From positions 62,001 to 126,000 of the forward strand of contig NZ_CP155561.1 of NCBI RefSeq assembly GCF_022095615.2: 64,000 nt of DNA. The letters run 5' to 3'. Every line of letters starts with the position of its first letter. Position 1 is the first letter of the stretch. Shown here piece by piece: positions 27,845 to 37,948 of the stretch. A program made the translations under genes and the position numbers. The notes beneath the pieces were generated by a model. It saw only the letters and a program-made list of their open reading frames with translations. It ran no database searches and was not told the DNA's origin. Source of the DNA: Bacillus thuringiensis. GTDB lineage: Bacteria > Bacillota > Bacilli > Bacillales > Bacillaceae_G.

Positions 27845-27930
27845 AGTATATAAAGAATCATTTGATTATTTAACAGTATGTTTTTAAAGCCTCTATATTT
27901 TAGATATCTTTACAACAAAATCGTATCTCC

Positions 27931-29064
27931 CTATTTTTTTGAAGAAACAGGATCCATTTTTAATGTTTTTATTCCTTCTTTTAATGTAAACGCATCTGCT
28001 CTTAATGTTTTCCAACTATCTTTCGCTGCATTCAGGTTTGGTTTTAAGAATTTAAATTTATTTTGATCTGCTTTTTGGGATGCTTTATCAATATGATTAA
28101 GTACTCCTAAATATTGAGAATCTAAATCATGCCATTGTGCTGACATGTAGGTAAGAGCATTAATAGCTGAACCAATTGCATTTTGCATTTCAGCAATATT
28201 ATTATACGCAACTCCAACTACACGATTTAATGTTATTTTATAGTCTACCGTTTGACGTAATTGCGCTAACAATGGCTCTAACGTACCTAAATTGTCTCTC
28301 GCTACCCCTATCATTACACCGCCAGCAATCCATGTAGGAATTGAGGGAACGGATACAGTTATTATTCCATCCGATTCTACTTGTTTAAAATGTCTTACTT
28401 GCTCTAAAACATCATTTAAGCGCTTTTCATCTTCATCTATTCCAGATGCTTGGTTTTTTAAAATCGATTGCAAGATATCTTTATGACCTCCAAATGCTCG
28501 GACATCTTCTCCAATACTATCTCTTAACTTAGCTAGTTCTTGTATTAAATTCTGTGTGTATGCTTGGTTTTGTTTAATCTCACCTTGTAAATCTGTAATA
28601 CCTTCTTTTAATGTATCTGTATCTCCTTCATTAATTGCTTCTACTAATGTATCGTAATAATTATCAAATGTGTTATCATACTCTACAATCCCTGTCAGGG
28701 TATCTAAAAGTTGTTTTTTTATGTGTGCATCCCATTTTGTAGCATGCTCTCTTGCATTCTTTTGATCTTGTAGAATTTGATTAGGTAAATTTGTATATCC
28801 TTTAATATCAATTCCTTCAAAGTTAACATCGGGATTATTAATTAACAAATAGGAGTAATCATTCATGGATTTTGCAAATAACCCAGCATCTTGCAAAGCT
28901 TTTTTCATCTTTTCGCTGTTTACAGAAAGAGATATATCTTCTGTACTCGTTTGTTCTATTTTACTTTCACTTGCAAAAGCTGCTACTGGATAAACTACAG
29001 TAGTTGTTGTCAGTGTTAAAAACGTCGATAGAGTAAGTAGTTTATAAGGAAAATTATTATTCAC
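27931..29064 (-). CDS. hblA: haemolysin BL binding component B
   Basis: 377 aa, GTG start at 29064 with AGGAGG 7 nt upstream. A Sec signal peptide (about 1-31, ending FASE) is followed by an alpha-helical body of the ClyA/HBL pore-forming fold. Long stretches read like the known B component: GLFAKSMNDYSYLLI, NPDVNFEG, LLDTLTGIVEYD, QTVDYKITLNRVVGVAYNNI, ADQNKFKFLKPNLNAAKDSWKTLR. With L1 and L2 it forms the tripartite enterotoxin that lyses host cells. It is the third gene of the operon. No hblB-like truncated paralogue follows. Confidence 0.96.
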   Translation of the reverse strand: MNNNFPYKLLTLSTFLTLTTTTVVYPVAAFASESKIEQTSTEDISLSVNSEKMKKALQDAGLFAKSMNDYSYLLINNPDVNFEGIDIKGYTNLPNQILQDQKNAREHATKWDAHIKKQLLDTLTGIVEYDNTFDNYYDTLVEAINEGDTDTLKEGITDLQGEIKQNQAYTQNLIQELAKLRDSIGEDVRAFGGHKDILQSILKNQASGIDEDEKRLNDVLEQVRHFKQVESDGIITVSVPSIPTWIAGGVMIGVARDNLGTLEPLLAQLRQTVDYKITLNRVVGVAYNNIAEMQNAIGSAINALTYMSAQWHDLDSQYLGVLNHIDKASQKADQNKFKFLKPNLNAAKDSWKTLRADAFTLKEGIKTLKMDPVSSKK

Positions 29065-29093
29065 TTTAATTCCTCCTATATATATATGAATTT

Positions 29094-30323
29094 TTAGTTT
29101 ATTTTTTCTTGTTTAAAAGCAATGTCTCTTGAAATGAATTCTGCGTCTTTATGAATATCATTCCAACTTTGTTTAGCAGCTTTTAAATCGTCAGGTATTA
29201 ACGAAAGTTTATGTTCTTGCATTTGATCAATATTATCATATAAATCTTTATAATTTGCCCCCATTTTATTCCATTGTTGCTGAATACTCGTTAGAGACAT
29301 TATTGCTTGATCCACTGTCTGATATAAATATGTTAAAGTGTCTTTTGTATTAGTAAGTGATATAACCGCTTGGTTAGCTAAATCAGCTCTCATACTTAAT
29401 TCTCCGATTTTATTCGAAATTTCATTATAGGAATTCATATGATTAGATGCCTCAACACCAGCTGCTGTTCCTAAGCCGATACCAGCGGCTCCTAGGGCTG
29501 TAAGACCTCCAACAACAGCTGGTGTAGCTGTGCCACCAGTCACAACAATTACTACCGCTCCTGCAATTGTTCCAATAACTAAAATAACTGCTCCTAATCC
29601 ACCACCAATTGACCAGGCTAATACATTATCAAAATGTGTTTTCTGTGTAGAACGTAAATTCTCAATTTCAGCCTGAAGTTGTGGGACTAGCGCTTGTTTT
29701 CCTGCTAAAATAGCTGTCAATCCTCCCTTTCCATCCGGACCCCCAACATTATTTTTAAAATCTACAGTATTTGTATACAACTTTGTTTTGAAAGCTTCTA
29801 ACATTTTAATGACTTCCGTAACTTCATTTGAATTTGTATGAATTGTATCAATTAAATCCCCTATTCCTTCTTTGAGGCTCACCTTATCTTTCTTTTTTAC
29901 AGTATCTACTAATGTGTCGTAATAATTTTGAAATTGCTCATCATAATTTACAATATTACGTGCTGTTTTTTGGATATTCGGCTTCGCTGTATCTAACCAG
30001 TAATTTGCATTGATTCGTGACAGTTCCTGATTTAGATGAATGTTTTTGATTAATTCTCCTCCTCCTGAACCTAAATCAATATTGGATAAATTTACATCCG
30101 GTTGCTTAATCATTGTTTTTGCGTACAAATCCATTACAAGAATATGAGAGCCTGTTTCAGCCAACGCTTTCTTTAACCCTTCAGGTCCTAGCGCATACTT
30201 TTCTATTTTCTGTTCTTGCGCCGTCTGTTCTTTTGCAAGTGCATGAATAGTACTACCATTCGTAGCAGTTATAACCGTGGCTAAAGTGGCTAAAGTTATG
30301 ATTTTAAATGGAAATTTCATCAT
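29094..30323 (-). CDS. hblD: haemolysin BL lytic component L1
   Basis: 409 aa. Signal peptide of about 30 residues, helical body, and a long hydrophobic hairpin (about 235-290, GGGLGAVILVIGTIAGAVVIVV) that would form the membrane-inserting beta-tongue. The sequence is very close to textbook HblD (KYALGPEGLKKALAETGSHILVMDLYAKTMI). RBS AGGAGG; 29 nt before hblA. It appears intact. Confidence 0.97.
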   Translation of the reverse strand: MMKFPFKIITLATLATVITATNGSTIHALAKEQTAQEQKIEKYALGPEGLKKALAETGSHILVMDLYAKTMIKQPDVNLSNIDLGSGGGELIKNIHLNQELSRINANYWLDTAKPNIQKTARNIVNYDEQFQNYYDTLVDTVKKKDKVSLKEGIGDLIDTIHTNSNEVTEVIKMLEAFKTKLYTNTVDFKNNVGGPDGKGGLTAILAGKQALVPQLQAEIENLRSTQKTHFDNVLAWSIGGGLGAVILVIGTIAGAVVIVVTGGTATPAVVGGLTALGAAGIGLGTAAGVEASNHMNSYNEISNKIGELSMRADLANQAVISLTNTKDTLTYLYQTVDQAIMSLTSIQQQWNKMGANYKDLYDNIDQMQEHKLSLIPDDLKAAKQSWNDIHKDAEFISRDIAFKQEKIN

Positions 30324-30384
30324 TTAATTCTCCTCCTTATTTTCAGTTGCGTTATATTTTTTGTTAAATTTTAATTTCTTAATA

Positions 30385-31704
30385 TTAAAATTTATTAACT
30401 TGTTCTTCGAGTTGATTTGTTACATTTTTTAGTCGTCTTAATGTATCTTTTTGAGACTGAGTGTTATTTGTATCAACTTCAGTCGATAATTTTGTAATAC
30501 TGTTACTTATTAGATTCAAATCCTCTTTGTAACGTTTCATTAAATCAATTTCTCCATCTACTTGGTTAGCAAATGTATGCAAATCATTTTGCATCAAAAG
30601 AATCATTGATTTTTGTAAATCTGCTACTGTTAATTTAGTTGTTAAGTCATATAACTTCTGATTTTGTTTCTCTAAATCAGTTAAATGTGCTCTTTGCTCT
30701 GTTGTTAGTTTATTAATTTCAGCAAAGGTACTATATGTTTTTTTAATTTTTTCAGGATCAATTACTTTCATAAGATCATACTCTTTTGTTTTTGTAACTG
30801 CAGCTGCAGCGATTTCACCTTTTTTACTTTTCTCTATCGCTTCACGAGCTTCTTTTTTGGCAGCCTCAATTTCTATATCTGATTTTCCCTTTTCTTTTGC
30901 ATCTTTCTCTGCTTTATTCTCTGCGTCTACAATAGCATTGTTTATTTCTTTCCCTTTGTTATACGCTACAACTGCTGTTTGAGCAGCCGGTTCAATGATA
31001 TCTTTTGATAAACTATAAATTTCTTGGAATACCTTCAGCCCTTGTTCATTTAAAGCTCCTGGTAATAATGCTATTTGCTGTAAATCATTTTGAATTGATT
31101 TTTTTGTATCTAGCATTTCGGTTTTTAACTTATCTATTTTTCCTGTTCCCTCTGAACTAAGGATACTCTGTGCTTTTGTCACATCGGTATCAAGATTTTT
31201 CAACTTCTTATCTACCTGTATTTTTAAATCTGTTAACTCATTAATTTGACGTTGCACACTTTCTTGATTTGTTATGGTCATGTCTTGAAGGACTTCCAGT
31301 CTATCTGTATACCCTTCTTTATCTTCCTTATTATCTACAAATCCTTTTAATGTTGGATAATAACTATTAAATTTAGTTACAAATCCTTTACTTTTTGAAT
31401 TTAATAGAATTAATTTTGGATAAAGTTCGGATGACCACTCTTTCATATCTTGTTTAATTAGAAATTGATTTGTATTGAAAGATGGAACTTCTTCAAGTTG
31501 TACATTCGGACTTGCTAAGGCTCCATCTATAAAGGTTTGTGTTAATTTGGAGTGTGCACCTAGTTTTCGTAATGCTGAGGAAATATCTATATTATCTTGT
31601 TTCGTTTCTGCCTGAACGATTGGCATTGCGAGTGTATTGATGGGAATAGTCGCACCAGAAACAATTGATGTTATTAAAAATCCTGCCATAATTTTATTTT
31701 TCAT
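30385..31704 (-). CDS. hblC: haemolysin BL lytic component L2
   Basis: 439 aa from the ATG at 31704 (GAGGTG 6 nt upstream), rather than the in-frame GTG at 31713. Signal peptide about 1-32; hallmark blocks HSKLTQTFIDGALASPNVQLE, LYPKLILLNSKSKGFVTKFNSYYPTLKGFVDN and EIAAAAVTKTKEYDLMKVID. It is the first gene of the operon, with an untranslated leader of about 390 nt from the PlcR box. Intact at this reading. Confidence 0.97.
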   Translation of the reverse strand: MKNKIMAGFLITSIVSGATIPINTLAMPIVQAETKQDNIDISSALRKLGAHSKLTQTFIDGALASPNVQLEEVPSFNTNQFLIKQDMKEWSSELYPKLILLNSKSKGFVTKFNSYYPTLKGFVDNKEDKEGYTDRLEVLQDMTITNQESVQRQINELTDLKIQVDKKLKNLDTDVTKAQSILSSEGTGKIDKLKTEMLDTKKSIQNDLQQIALLPGALNEQGLKVFQEIYSLSKDIIEPAAQTAVVAYNKGKEINNAIVDAENKAEKDAKEKGKSDIEIEAAKKEAREAIEKSKKGEIAAAAVTKTKEYDLMKVIDPEKIKKTYSTFAEINKLTTEQRAHLTDLEKQNQKLYDLTTKLTVADLQKSMILLMQNDLHTFANQVDGEIDLMKRYKEDLNLISNSITKLSTEVDTNNTQSQKDTLRRLKNVTNQLEEQVNKF

Positions 31705-32100
31705 TCCGTACACCTCTTCACTATTATTTTTTACAATTTTAATCGCATATGTTGTAAAATCTAACGTTAGAATTTCTCCTCTCGCACAATCGAGGATGGA
31801 AAATTTTCTAATAGAACGTAAAGACTTTACTTCCCCATCATTTAAACACTATGTTTTTTATAAGTAAACTAGAAAATCGCATTTATATTATTCGATTTTT
31901 CAGACATTAAATGTTTTGTTTTTTTAAAAGTTATACTTAAAAAATTTAAGTAATACTATCACTTCATGAAGTGAAATAATTATACTACGTTAATTAAACG
32001 AAAAATTCATTAATATCATTCGATTTTAATATATATCTTGCAAAAAAATGATTTTAATATAATTTTATAGTTTTTTATGTATATATGTACTTTATATGAA

Positions 32101-32116
32101 TATGAAAAATTACATA
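32101..32116. promoter_or_regulatory. PlcR box
   Basis: TATGAAAAATTACATA fits the PlcR consensus TATGNAN4TNCATA at every fixed position and lies in a longer dyad (TGAATATG ... CATATTCA). It is about 400 nt upstream of hblC, like the distant PlcR box of chromosomal hbl operons. It implies quorum control by the chromosomal PlcR-PapR regulator. Confidence 0.9.
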
Positions 32117-32129
32117 TTCATAAACGAGG

Positions 32130-32150
32130 TGACCCCATAAAGTTTGACCA
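32130..32150. mobile_element. IS3-type terminal remnant
   Basis: TGACCCCATAAAGTTTGACC resembles the terminal inverted repeat of IS3/IS150-like elements. No transposase is attached. It lies 14 nt beyond the PlcR box of the hbl operon. Confidence 0.45.
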
Positions 32151-32363
32151 AATATTGCTATATTCAGCAATCGTATAGACTTACAAAAAAACTCTTCATG
32201 CCTATAGAAGCGTTTTTTACAATGATTTCACTACTCTATTAAGAGTATTATCAATGATTAGGTATAGATTAAAACCCATTAAAGCAAAAAAAGATGTCCT
32301 AATACCATATTTAGGACATCCCTGCAATTTAGTCTTCTTATACATAATTTATCAGCCTATTCA

Positions 32364-34043
32364 TCACATTTTCTCAATTATAACTTGCCTTTTATACCAC
32401 CGGTTCAACTTCTCATTAGCAACACCTGAAAGACGCTTAGTTTTTTGATTGTAAAACCTTGAAAGAGTAGGTTGTGATATACCTATCTCTTCTGAAAGTT
32501 CCCTCATTGTTATATTCTTCTTTGTATGCAAAAATACTATCTTTTCACGAATTAAAGATTCGCTTTCATCCACACTTATGGGCTTACTTTCTTTCTTTGC
32601 AGTGGCTTTATCCGCTTGCATTACATTGGTAGTTTTCTTTTTAGGCAAACTCTCCATTGAATTCATTAATTCTGTAGGTGGAAATATTCTAATACCTAAC
32701 TGCGAATAATAATTTTTAAACCAATTCTTCTTTGTTAATTTTTCTTCATCTAAGCTATTTTCATACTCCCAATGGGAAATAACCTTTTCACGTTCTAGAT
32801 CCATTAATACATTTTCTAATTGATCTCTAATTCTATTCGGTTTTTGATTTTGTTTAATATCCATTACTGCTAAAAGTCCTTTATTCCCACCTATAGAATA
32901 GGGCCTGCTTAAACTAGAAAACATTTGTCGAATTCTCCACTGCCATGTTAAATAACGAATTAGCCTTTTATGATACTTGTGTCGATAACTATTGTATTCA
33001 AGTGCTTTTTTAGAGAGTAACGCATTTGTACTATTTGAGCCATATAAGTAGCTTGACAAGAAACTACCTGGTTTAATTCGACATGATTCTATTCCCATGT
33101 ATTCATTAGTGTTTTTATCTCTCCAAAGTACCACTGAATCGAGTACAAATAGCCTTTTTATGATTTCACGTTTTACTTCGTAATGTTTACCAGGTTCTGC
33201 ACGATCATTTAATACTACAACCTCATTTTCATCATTAAGATATATAAAAATACTTGCTAAAGCAGCAATTCTTTTAGCAACTTTAATCTTATCTTCAGCT
33301 CGATAATATTCAACTCCTTTAGCTTTTGCCTTAGGAATACTACACATTTCTAAAACTTGTTCATATGAAAAATCAATGAACTCATCTGGTGATTTAGCCT
33401 CATTTAACCATTGAATAGTGATAGAATCCAGACAATCTGCTGTTAAGTCATCCATATTACTCATAACACCATCCACGAGTGTATTCCACCGAGCTGCTTC
33501 CTCTATGTTTGTTAACCTTAAATCCTCATCTTTATGAGAAGAAAGTTGAGCCAGTCCATTACTATCCTTTGTTTCAATTGGATATGACTTGATTTTCGTT
33601 TCTTCATCCTCTTCAAATTGATTTTTTGCAATTCCATCTCTTAACTTATAATAAACAGCAGAGTTATTAACCTCATAATAATCATTTGGTTCAACTCGAT
33701 TATCATCCACTAACGGAATAGATTCCATTTCATTGTTACTCTTTATAGACCTTAAAAACTCCTGATGAATAAATAAATCGATTGCCTCTTGTATTTCATC
33801 TTTATATTGATCTATCTCTGTGAATATTTGTAATGAAGAAACTCCTCTTTTTTTCTGCTTTTCAAGCCACTGTACTAGCATTGAAAAAGAAGGTGAAAGA
33901 TATGAAGAAGTTACTATCTTACTGTTATCTTCTTTCACATCCTTATAATAGGCATTCCATTTATGCCACAATGCCTCGTTATCTTTATAAAGTGGTTCCG
34001 ATATTAATAATGCATCACGAAACAATTGAAGAACATTATCCAT
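32364..34043 (-). CDS. HTH-domain protein of the replication region
   Basis: 559 aa. Most of the protein is unfamiliar. The C-terminus (about 505-555) is a helix-turn-helix: ITMRELSEEIGISQPTLSRFYNQKTK. It is transcribed divergently from the Rep gene across the iteron cluster, so it is a good candidate for an iteron-binding regulator or replication/partition partner. The middle contains many charged repeats and no P-loop. No frame damage is seen. Confidence 0.6.
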   Translation of the reverse strand: MDNVLQLFRDALLISEPLYKDNEALWHKWNAYYKDVKEDNSKIVTSSYLSPSFSMLVQWLEKQKKRGVSSLQIFTEIDQYKDEIQEAIDLFIHQEFLRSIKSNNEMESIPLVDDNRVEPNDYYEVNNSAVYYKLRDGIAKNQFEEDEETKIKSYPIETKDSNGLAQLSSHKDEDLRLTNIEEAARWNTLVDGVMSNMDDLTADCLDSITIQWLNEAKSPDEFIDFSYEQVLEMCSIPKAKAKGVEYYRAEDKIKVAKRIAALASIFIYLNDENEVVVLNDRAEPGKHYEVKREIIKRLFVLDSVVLWRDKNTNEYMGIESCRIKPGSFLSSYLYGSNSTNALLSKKALEYNSYRHKYHKRLIRYLTWQWRIRQMFSSLSRPYSIGGNKGLLAVMDIKQNQKPNRIRDQLENVLMDLEREKVISHWEYENSLDEEKLTKKNWFKNYYSQLGIRIFPPTELMNSMESLPKKKTTNVMQADKATAKKESKPISVDESESLIREKIVFLHTKKNITMRELSEEIGISQPTLSRFYNQKTKRLSGVANEKLNRWYKRQVIIEKM

Positions 34044-34312
34044 ACGCCCCCTCCTTCTTCGTTAAATTTTAAACTATTGTTATTTCAAGTTGAAATAATA
34101 TAGCTATATGAATTCCCTTATATAAAAATATGAAATATTGTCAGAAATTTCACTTAAAATAACATTCAATATTAATGCCATTTCATCACATAGCATTCAA
34201 GTTTCTTCTTTTATTTATTATATAGAACAACAACAATTTGTAAAACATAGCTAATGTAAAGCCTACTTTATAATAACATTAGCACCATTAAATAAGATTA
34301 TTTTCATATAAA

Positions 34313-34877
34313 CATGAAAATCTATAGCGGTATCATGTCCCTTTCGAGATAAAGATGAAAATTATATCAATAGCTTTATTAAAAATAATAAACAAAAAAA
34401 TTTTTTCGTATACCCCTACATCCCTGATATAAAAGGATTTGTTCACTTCTCTTAATATTAAACGTGAAAACTTATAGCTATATCATGTCCCTTTTAAATT
34501 TGTCTTAAAATGCTTAAAACTACCTATATATCAATGTTTATCATGCTAATTTTCATTTTAAAAGTTCTTTCCCCTACATGAAAACATATAGCGGAATCAT
34601 GTCCCCTTATTTCAAAAACATGAAATACGAAATAGCTATATGGTGTCCCTTTCAAAAACTCTAATATTTGAAATGACGCCCATCACATCAATGGTTTAAA
34701 GTTATAATCCTAAAATCCAACGAACATAAAAAGATGAAATTCCACAGCGGTATCATGTTCCTTTCATTACAACCTAAATTCATTGAAAGCATTGTTAAAT
34801 CCAGCATAACAGGAGTTTTCACCCCTAATCCTTCACTTACTAGAAAGATGAAAGTCTACAGCGGTATCATGTCCTTT
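34313..34877. repeat. six iterons of about 32 bp, probable origin of replication
   Basis: Units begin at 34313, 34463, 34577, 34619, 34733 and 34847 with the core TGAAA...ATAGCGGTATCATGTCCC. Start-to-start distances are 150, 114, 42, 114 and 114 bp, all in one orientation. They lie between the HTH gene and Rep in AT-rich DNA. The region 34044-35058 holds no gene. Iterons beside a Rep gene are the usual mark of a theta-type plasmid origin. Confidence 0.85.
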
Positions 34878-35058
34878 ATTTTTTTTGGCATATTCATGAA
34901 ACCCCTTGTGGCTCTAAGATTCAAAACACTTTTCACCTTTTCATATTTTGCCTTAAAGGAGGACATTTTTACATTTTTCGATTTGCTATAATCAAAATTG
35001 GTATATTTTATAGTCTTTTGGCATATATTTCTGAATTTGTAGAACGGAGGTGAAAAAG

Positions 35059-36768
35059 ATGGGGAAATCATTTGTATTACGAAATCAACGTAGCTTAAAT
35101 GGGGAAACAACTAATGCTGTACTAGTAACACTAAAGTCTTGGCAAAAGCTTGTGGAAGCATTTGAAGAGAAGTACTACAGCTATAAAGATACCTATTTAG
35201 AAGATATTCTGCAGCACATGACATACGAAGAACGTATTGCTGACGTAGAAGGCTTTGTCGAAAAAGCCAAGCCATCTTTTTCACGTCGCGCATTGTCTGC
35301 ACTTGCAGAAAAAACGGGAAGAAAACATAAATTATACGGTATTACGAATGCTGATCTTGAAGTATTCTTGTACCTACATAAAAAATGCTATACAAATGGC
35401 GTCATTCCAAATGTAACAATACATATGATGTGGGAAGATTACAAGCAATACAAAGAAGAATTTGCTTATATCCAACACTCTCAATTCTATATTGCATTAA
35501 AGAAATTAAACTTACATAACATTATCTCCATTGAAAACGGAGTAGATGGCCGATATACAATCAAGCTGACTCATTTTATGAATGAGGAAACAGAAAAAGC
35601 AAATCCATACGTATATATTAGTCCTGTTGTATTTACAAAGGCTTTCTTTAAGCTATCTGTAGCAGCTAAGAAACTATTCTTAGACATCGCTATGCAACAA
35701 CATACAGAAACAACATTAAAGCGTTCTTTGGACAAGCAGGACGAAAGAGGAAACAAAACTCACTTCGGTGGGATGTATCGTTTCTTACATAAAAAATATC
35801 CGCATCAGATCCGTGCAGTTATCGAGGAATTAACAACTGCATTACCATGTACGGGGAGTCCCCTATTCAAAATTTGTAAAATGCAAAAAGGTGTAAAGCA
35901 TACAAAACGATATACGACATTATATCTGTCTATCCATTCAGACTTCTTATGTTCGAAAGAAGCTGGAGAAGAACAACATAGGGATCCATTTACACCAAAA
36001 GCTACCTATGCTCGAAAAGCGAAATTTATCGAAGCACTCCTACAAGAGATGAATATCGGTGAATTGTCTGCAGACATGAATAAATTTATTCATGTATTAA
36101 AGCATACTTGTCATCGTCAAATCCGTAGTGTCATTCGTGGACTTCGTGATATGGTTGACCGAAAAGAAGGATATCCAACGAAGATTGTATATACATTGAA
36201 AAAACTATTACATCAAACATCTCAATATCAAATCCTTGATGCTGCTGCGAAAGAAGGTATCTACCCTCTTATTTCGCAACATATACCAAAAGAGAGAAAT
36301 AGTGACCGTGAGCAAGCTGTCTTTAATTTTGGTCTACATTATTCTATGTACTCTCTTCATAACATTAAGAAGATGTTTAAGAATGCGCATGCACTACTGA
36401 AGCAGAAGTTTGCGGTACCAGTGACGGAAGAGTCTTATCACCGTAATTATCTAAAATACCAGGAAGAAACGTTATTTAGAAAATATGCATATGATCAAGG
36501 TGTTAATCTCCATGCATATATTGCTTTAGAAATTGAAATGCGTGAAAAACTAAAAGTTCGTGGTCATAAAGACCGTACTATCCCAAGTGATGTGCGTGAA
36601 TGGTTTATCGAAGCAATTGATAAACTCCCACAAGAGCAGCTGCGTGTGATTGAGCTACCAAAACAGTTTAATTTACTAGAGTTTATGCGTACCTTCGAAC
36701 GTTTAGTACGTGCTGGTGTAACAATAACAGCTCCAGATCAGGTGCTAAACGCAATGGAAATAAAATAA
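35059..36768 (+). CDS. probable plasmid replication initiator
   Basis: 569 aa from the ATG at 35059 with GGAGGTG 6 nt upstream. It is basic, with winged-helix-like segments in the N-terminal half (NADLEVFLYLHKKC ... HSQFYIALKKLNLHNIISIENGVDGRYTI), a pattern seen in plasmid Rep proteins, and a helical Lys/Arg-rich second half. Position directly downstream of the iterons is the main support. I do not recognise the Rep family by name, and a regulator role is possible. Confidence 0.65.
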   Translation: MGKSFVLRNQRSLNGETTNAVLVTLKSWQKLVEAFEEKYYSYKDTYLEDILQHMTYEERIADVEGFVEKAKPSFSRRALSALAEKTGRKHKLYGITNADLEVFLYLHKKCYTNGVIPNVTIHMMWEDYKQYKEEFAYIQHSQFYIALKKLNLHNIISIENGVDGRYTIKLTHFMNEETEKANPYVYISPVVFTKAFFKLSVAAKKLFLDIAMQQHTETTLKRSLDKQDERGNKTHFGGMYRFLHKKYPHQIRAVIEELTTALPCTGSPLFKICKMQKGVKHTKRYTTLYLSIHSDFLCSKEAGEEQHRDPFTPKATYARKAKFIEALLQEMNIGELSADMNKFIHVLKHTCHRQIRSVIRGLRDMVDRKEGYPTKIVYTLKKLLHQTSQYQILDAAAKEGIYPLISQHIPKERNSDREQAVFNFGLHYSMYSLHNIKKMFKNAHALLKQKFAVPVTEESYHRNYLKYQEETLFRKYAYDQGVNLHAYIALEIEMREKLKVRGHKDRTIPSDVREWFIEAIDKLPQEQLRVIELPKQFNLLEFMRTFERLVRAGVTITAPDQVLNAMEIK

Positions 36769-37708
36769 TAGCAACAAGCTCTCTATTTTTGAAAAAGTCG
36801 AAAGTGGAGGGCTATTCGTGTTTGTTTTATTCCCCCTCCTTTTATACTACTCTATTTATAAATACAAAATCAGAAGGACTTCATGTAAAATGGAGTCTTT
36901 TTTATGCACTTCTATACAAATTCTCTTCTACCAATATATAACTCTCCACATAATGCTATGAAGTATTCTTCTAATGTAGTAAAACCTAACCTATAATACC
37001 TACAAAAAATCAGAAGGAAAATTATGATAATAGTGGATATGAGGACAAATAAGATAAAATGTGAATAATATTTTCCCAATGCCCTTGAGAATACTAGTAT
37101 CGTTGAATATATCTAATAAAAATCACCAAGATTATTGTGAGTTATGTGTAAATACTGAGTAATGTTAACAAATATCTATATTACCTGAATAAATTGTGGA
37201 TAATTGGACGATAAATATCAAGAGATTTACCAAAATAAAGAAAATTTATCCTACTTCCCTGTTCGGATAAATATAAAATGATTTGTATTAATTTCTTTCC
37301 GATTTCATGTAGAAATATATGTTTTTCTTTCTGTTTTTTTGTAGATTTGAAAGTCTAATAATCCTTAAATCTACGGTTACATTTTCTACTATTTATGATT
37401 TTTTATGCCCTAACATCCAATTCCCCCTTGTGCGAGTAAGTCTATTACCTATTTTTGATAGCCTATAAAAGTTTTATCTTTATTTCTTTTTAATATATAA
37501 GATATATATTTATAATAGATTTTATTATTACTAATATGATTGTTAATAAGATGTCGGACCTAATTGAAAATATTTGTAAATTAAGTTATGATAATGGTAA
37601 TTAAACATATCATTACCCACATACAAAAGGACAAACCTACGTATCCCTAACAGGACGAGGTTTGTCCTTTTTTCATTTTAATAAACAATTTATATTGGAG
37701 GATTAAAC
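36769..37708. other. long non-coding region downstream of Rep
   Basis: 940 nt, very AT-rich, without a plausible gene. It holds a perfect DnaA box (TGTGGATAA, 37195-37203) and weak hairpins near 36873-36904. At 37625-37673 lies a terminator-type hairpin (AAAAGGACAAACCT / AGGTTTGTCCTTTT then T-run), 36 nt before the next start codon. Confidence 0.6.
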
Positions 37709-37948
37709 ATGGCTGTAATAAAAAATACGACTTACATAGATATGAATACCTATAACGAGATTAGTTTTTTTAAAGGACTACGTTGGGGATTAGTTTTTGT
37801 AGTGCCTTTTTGGGGCATCATAATCACTTTATACATTTTTTATATGCCAGCAACCGCGCGTAGCGAAGGCCGGTTGCAGGTCTTTCATTTCTTTTCTGTT
37901 ATAATATATCCAAAGAAATTAGGTGATTATATTGAACGAGACAATTAG
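37709..37948 (+). CDS. 79-aa membrane protein
   Basis: RBS GGAGG 7 nt before the ATG. One hydrophobic helix (about 29-48, VFVVPFWGIIITLYIFY). The last 17 nt overlap the recombinase gene. The DNA for its tail contains an inverted repeat (GCAACCG ... CGGTTGC, 37853-37879), which may matter more as DNA than as protein. Function unknown. Confidence 0.5.
   Translation: MAVIKNTTYIDMNTYNEISFFKGLRWGLVFVVPFWGIIITLYIFYMPATARSEGRLQVFHFFSVIIYPKKLGDYIERDN

Larger units (their letters stand above)
31714..32363. other. hblC upstream region
   Basis: No gene is supported in this stretch. It holds the long AT-rich hbl leader, the PlcR box (32101-32116) and, just beyond it, the IS3-type end at 32130. From 32200 to 32330 I see only a weak inverted repeat (ATGTCCTAATACCATATTTAGGACAT at 32293-32318, which could terminate the leftward gene ending at 32364). 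Confidence 0.6.

Noticed and set aside
29094..31704. NHE (nonhaemolytic enterotoxin) instead of HBL
   Set aside because: The order and the strings in each protein (for example KYALGPEGLKKALAETG and HSKLTQTFIDGALASPN) match HblD and HblC rather than NheB and NheA.
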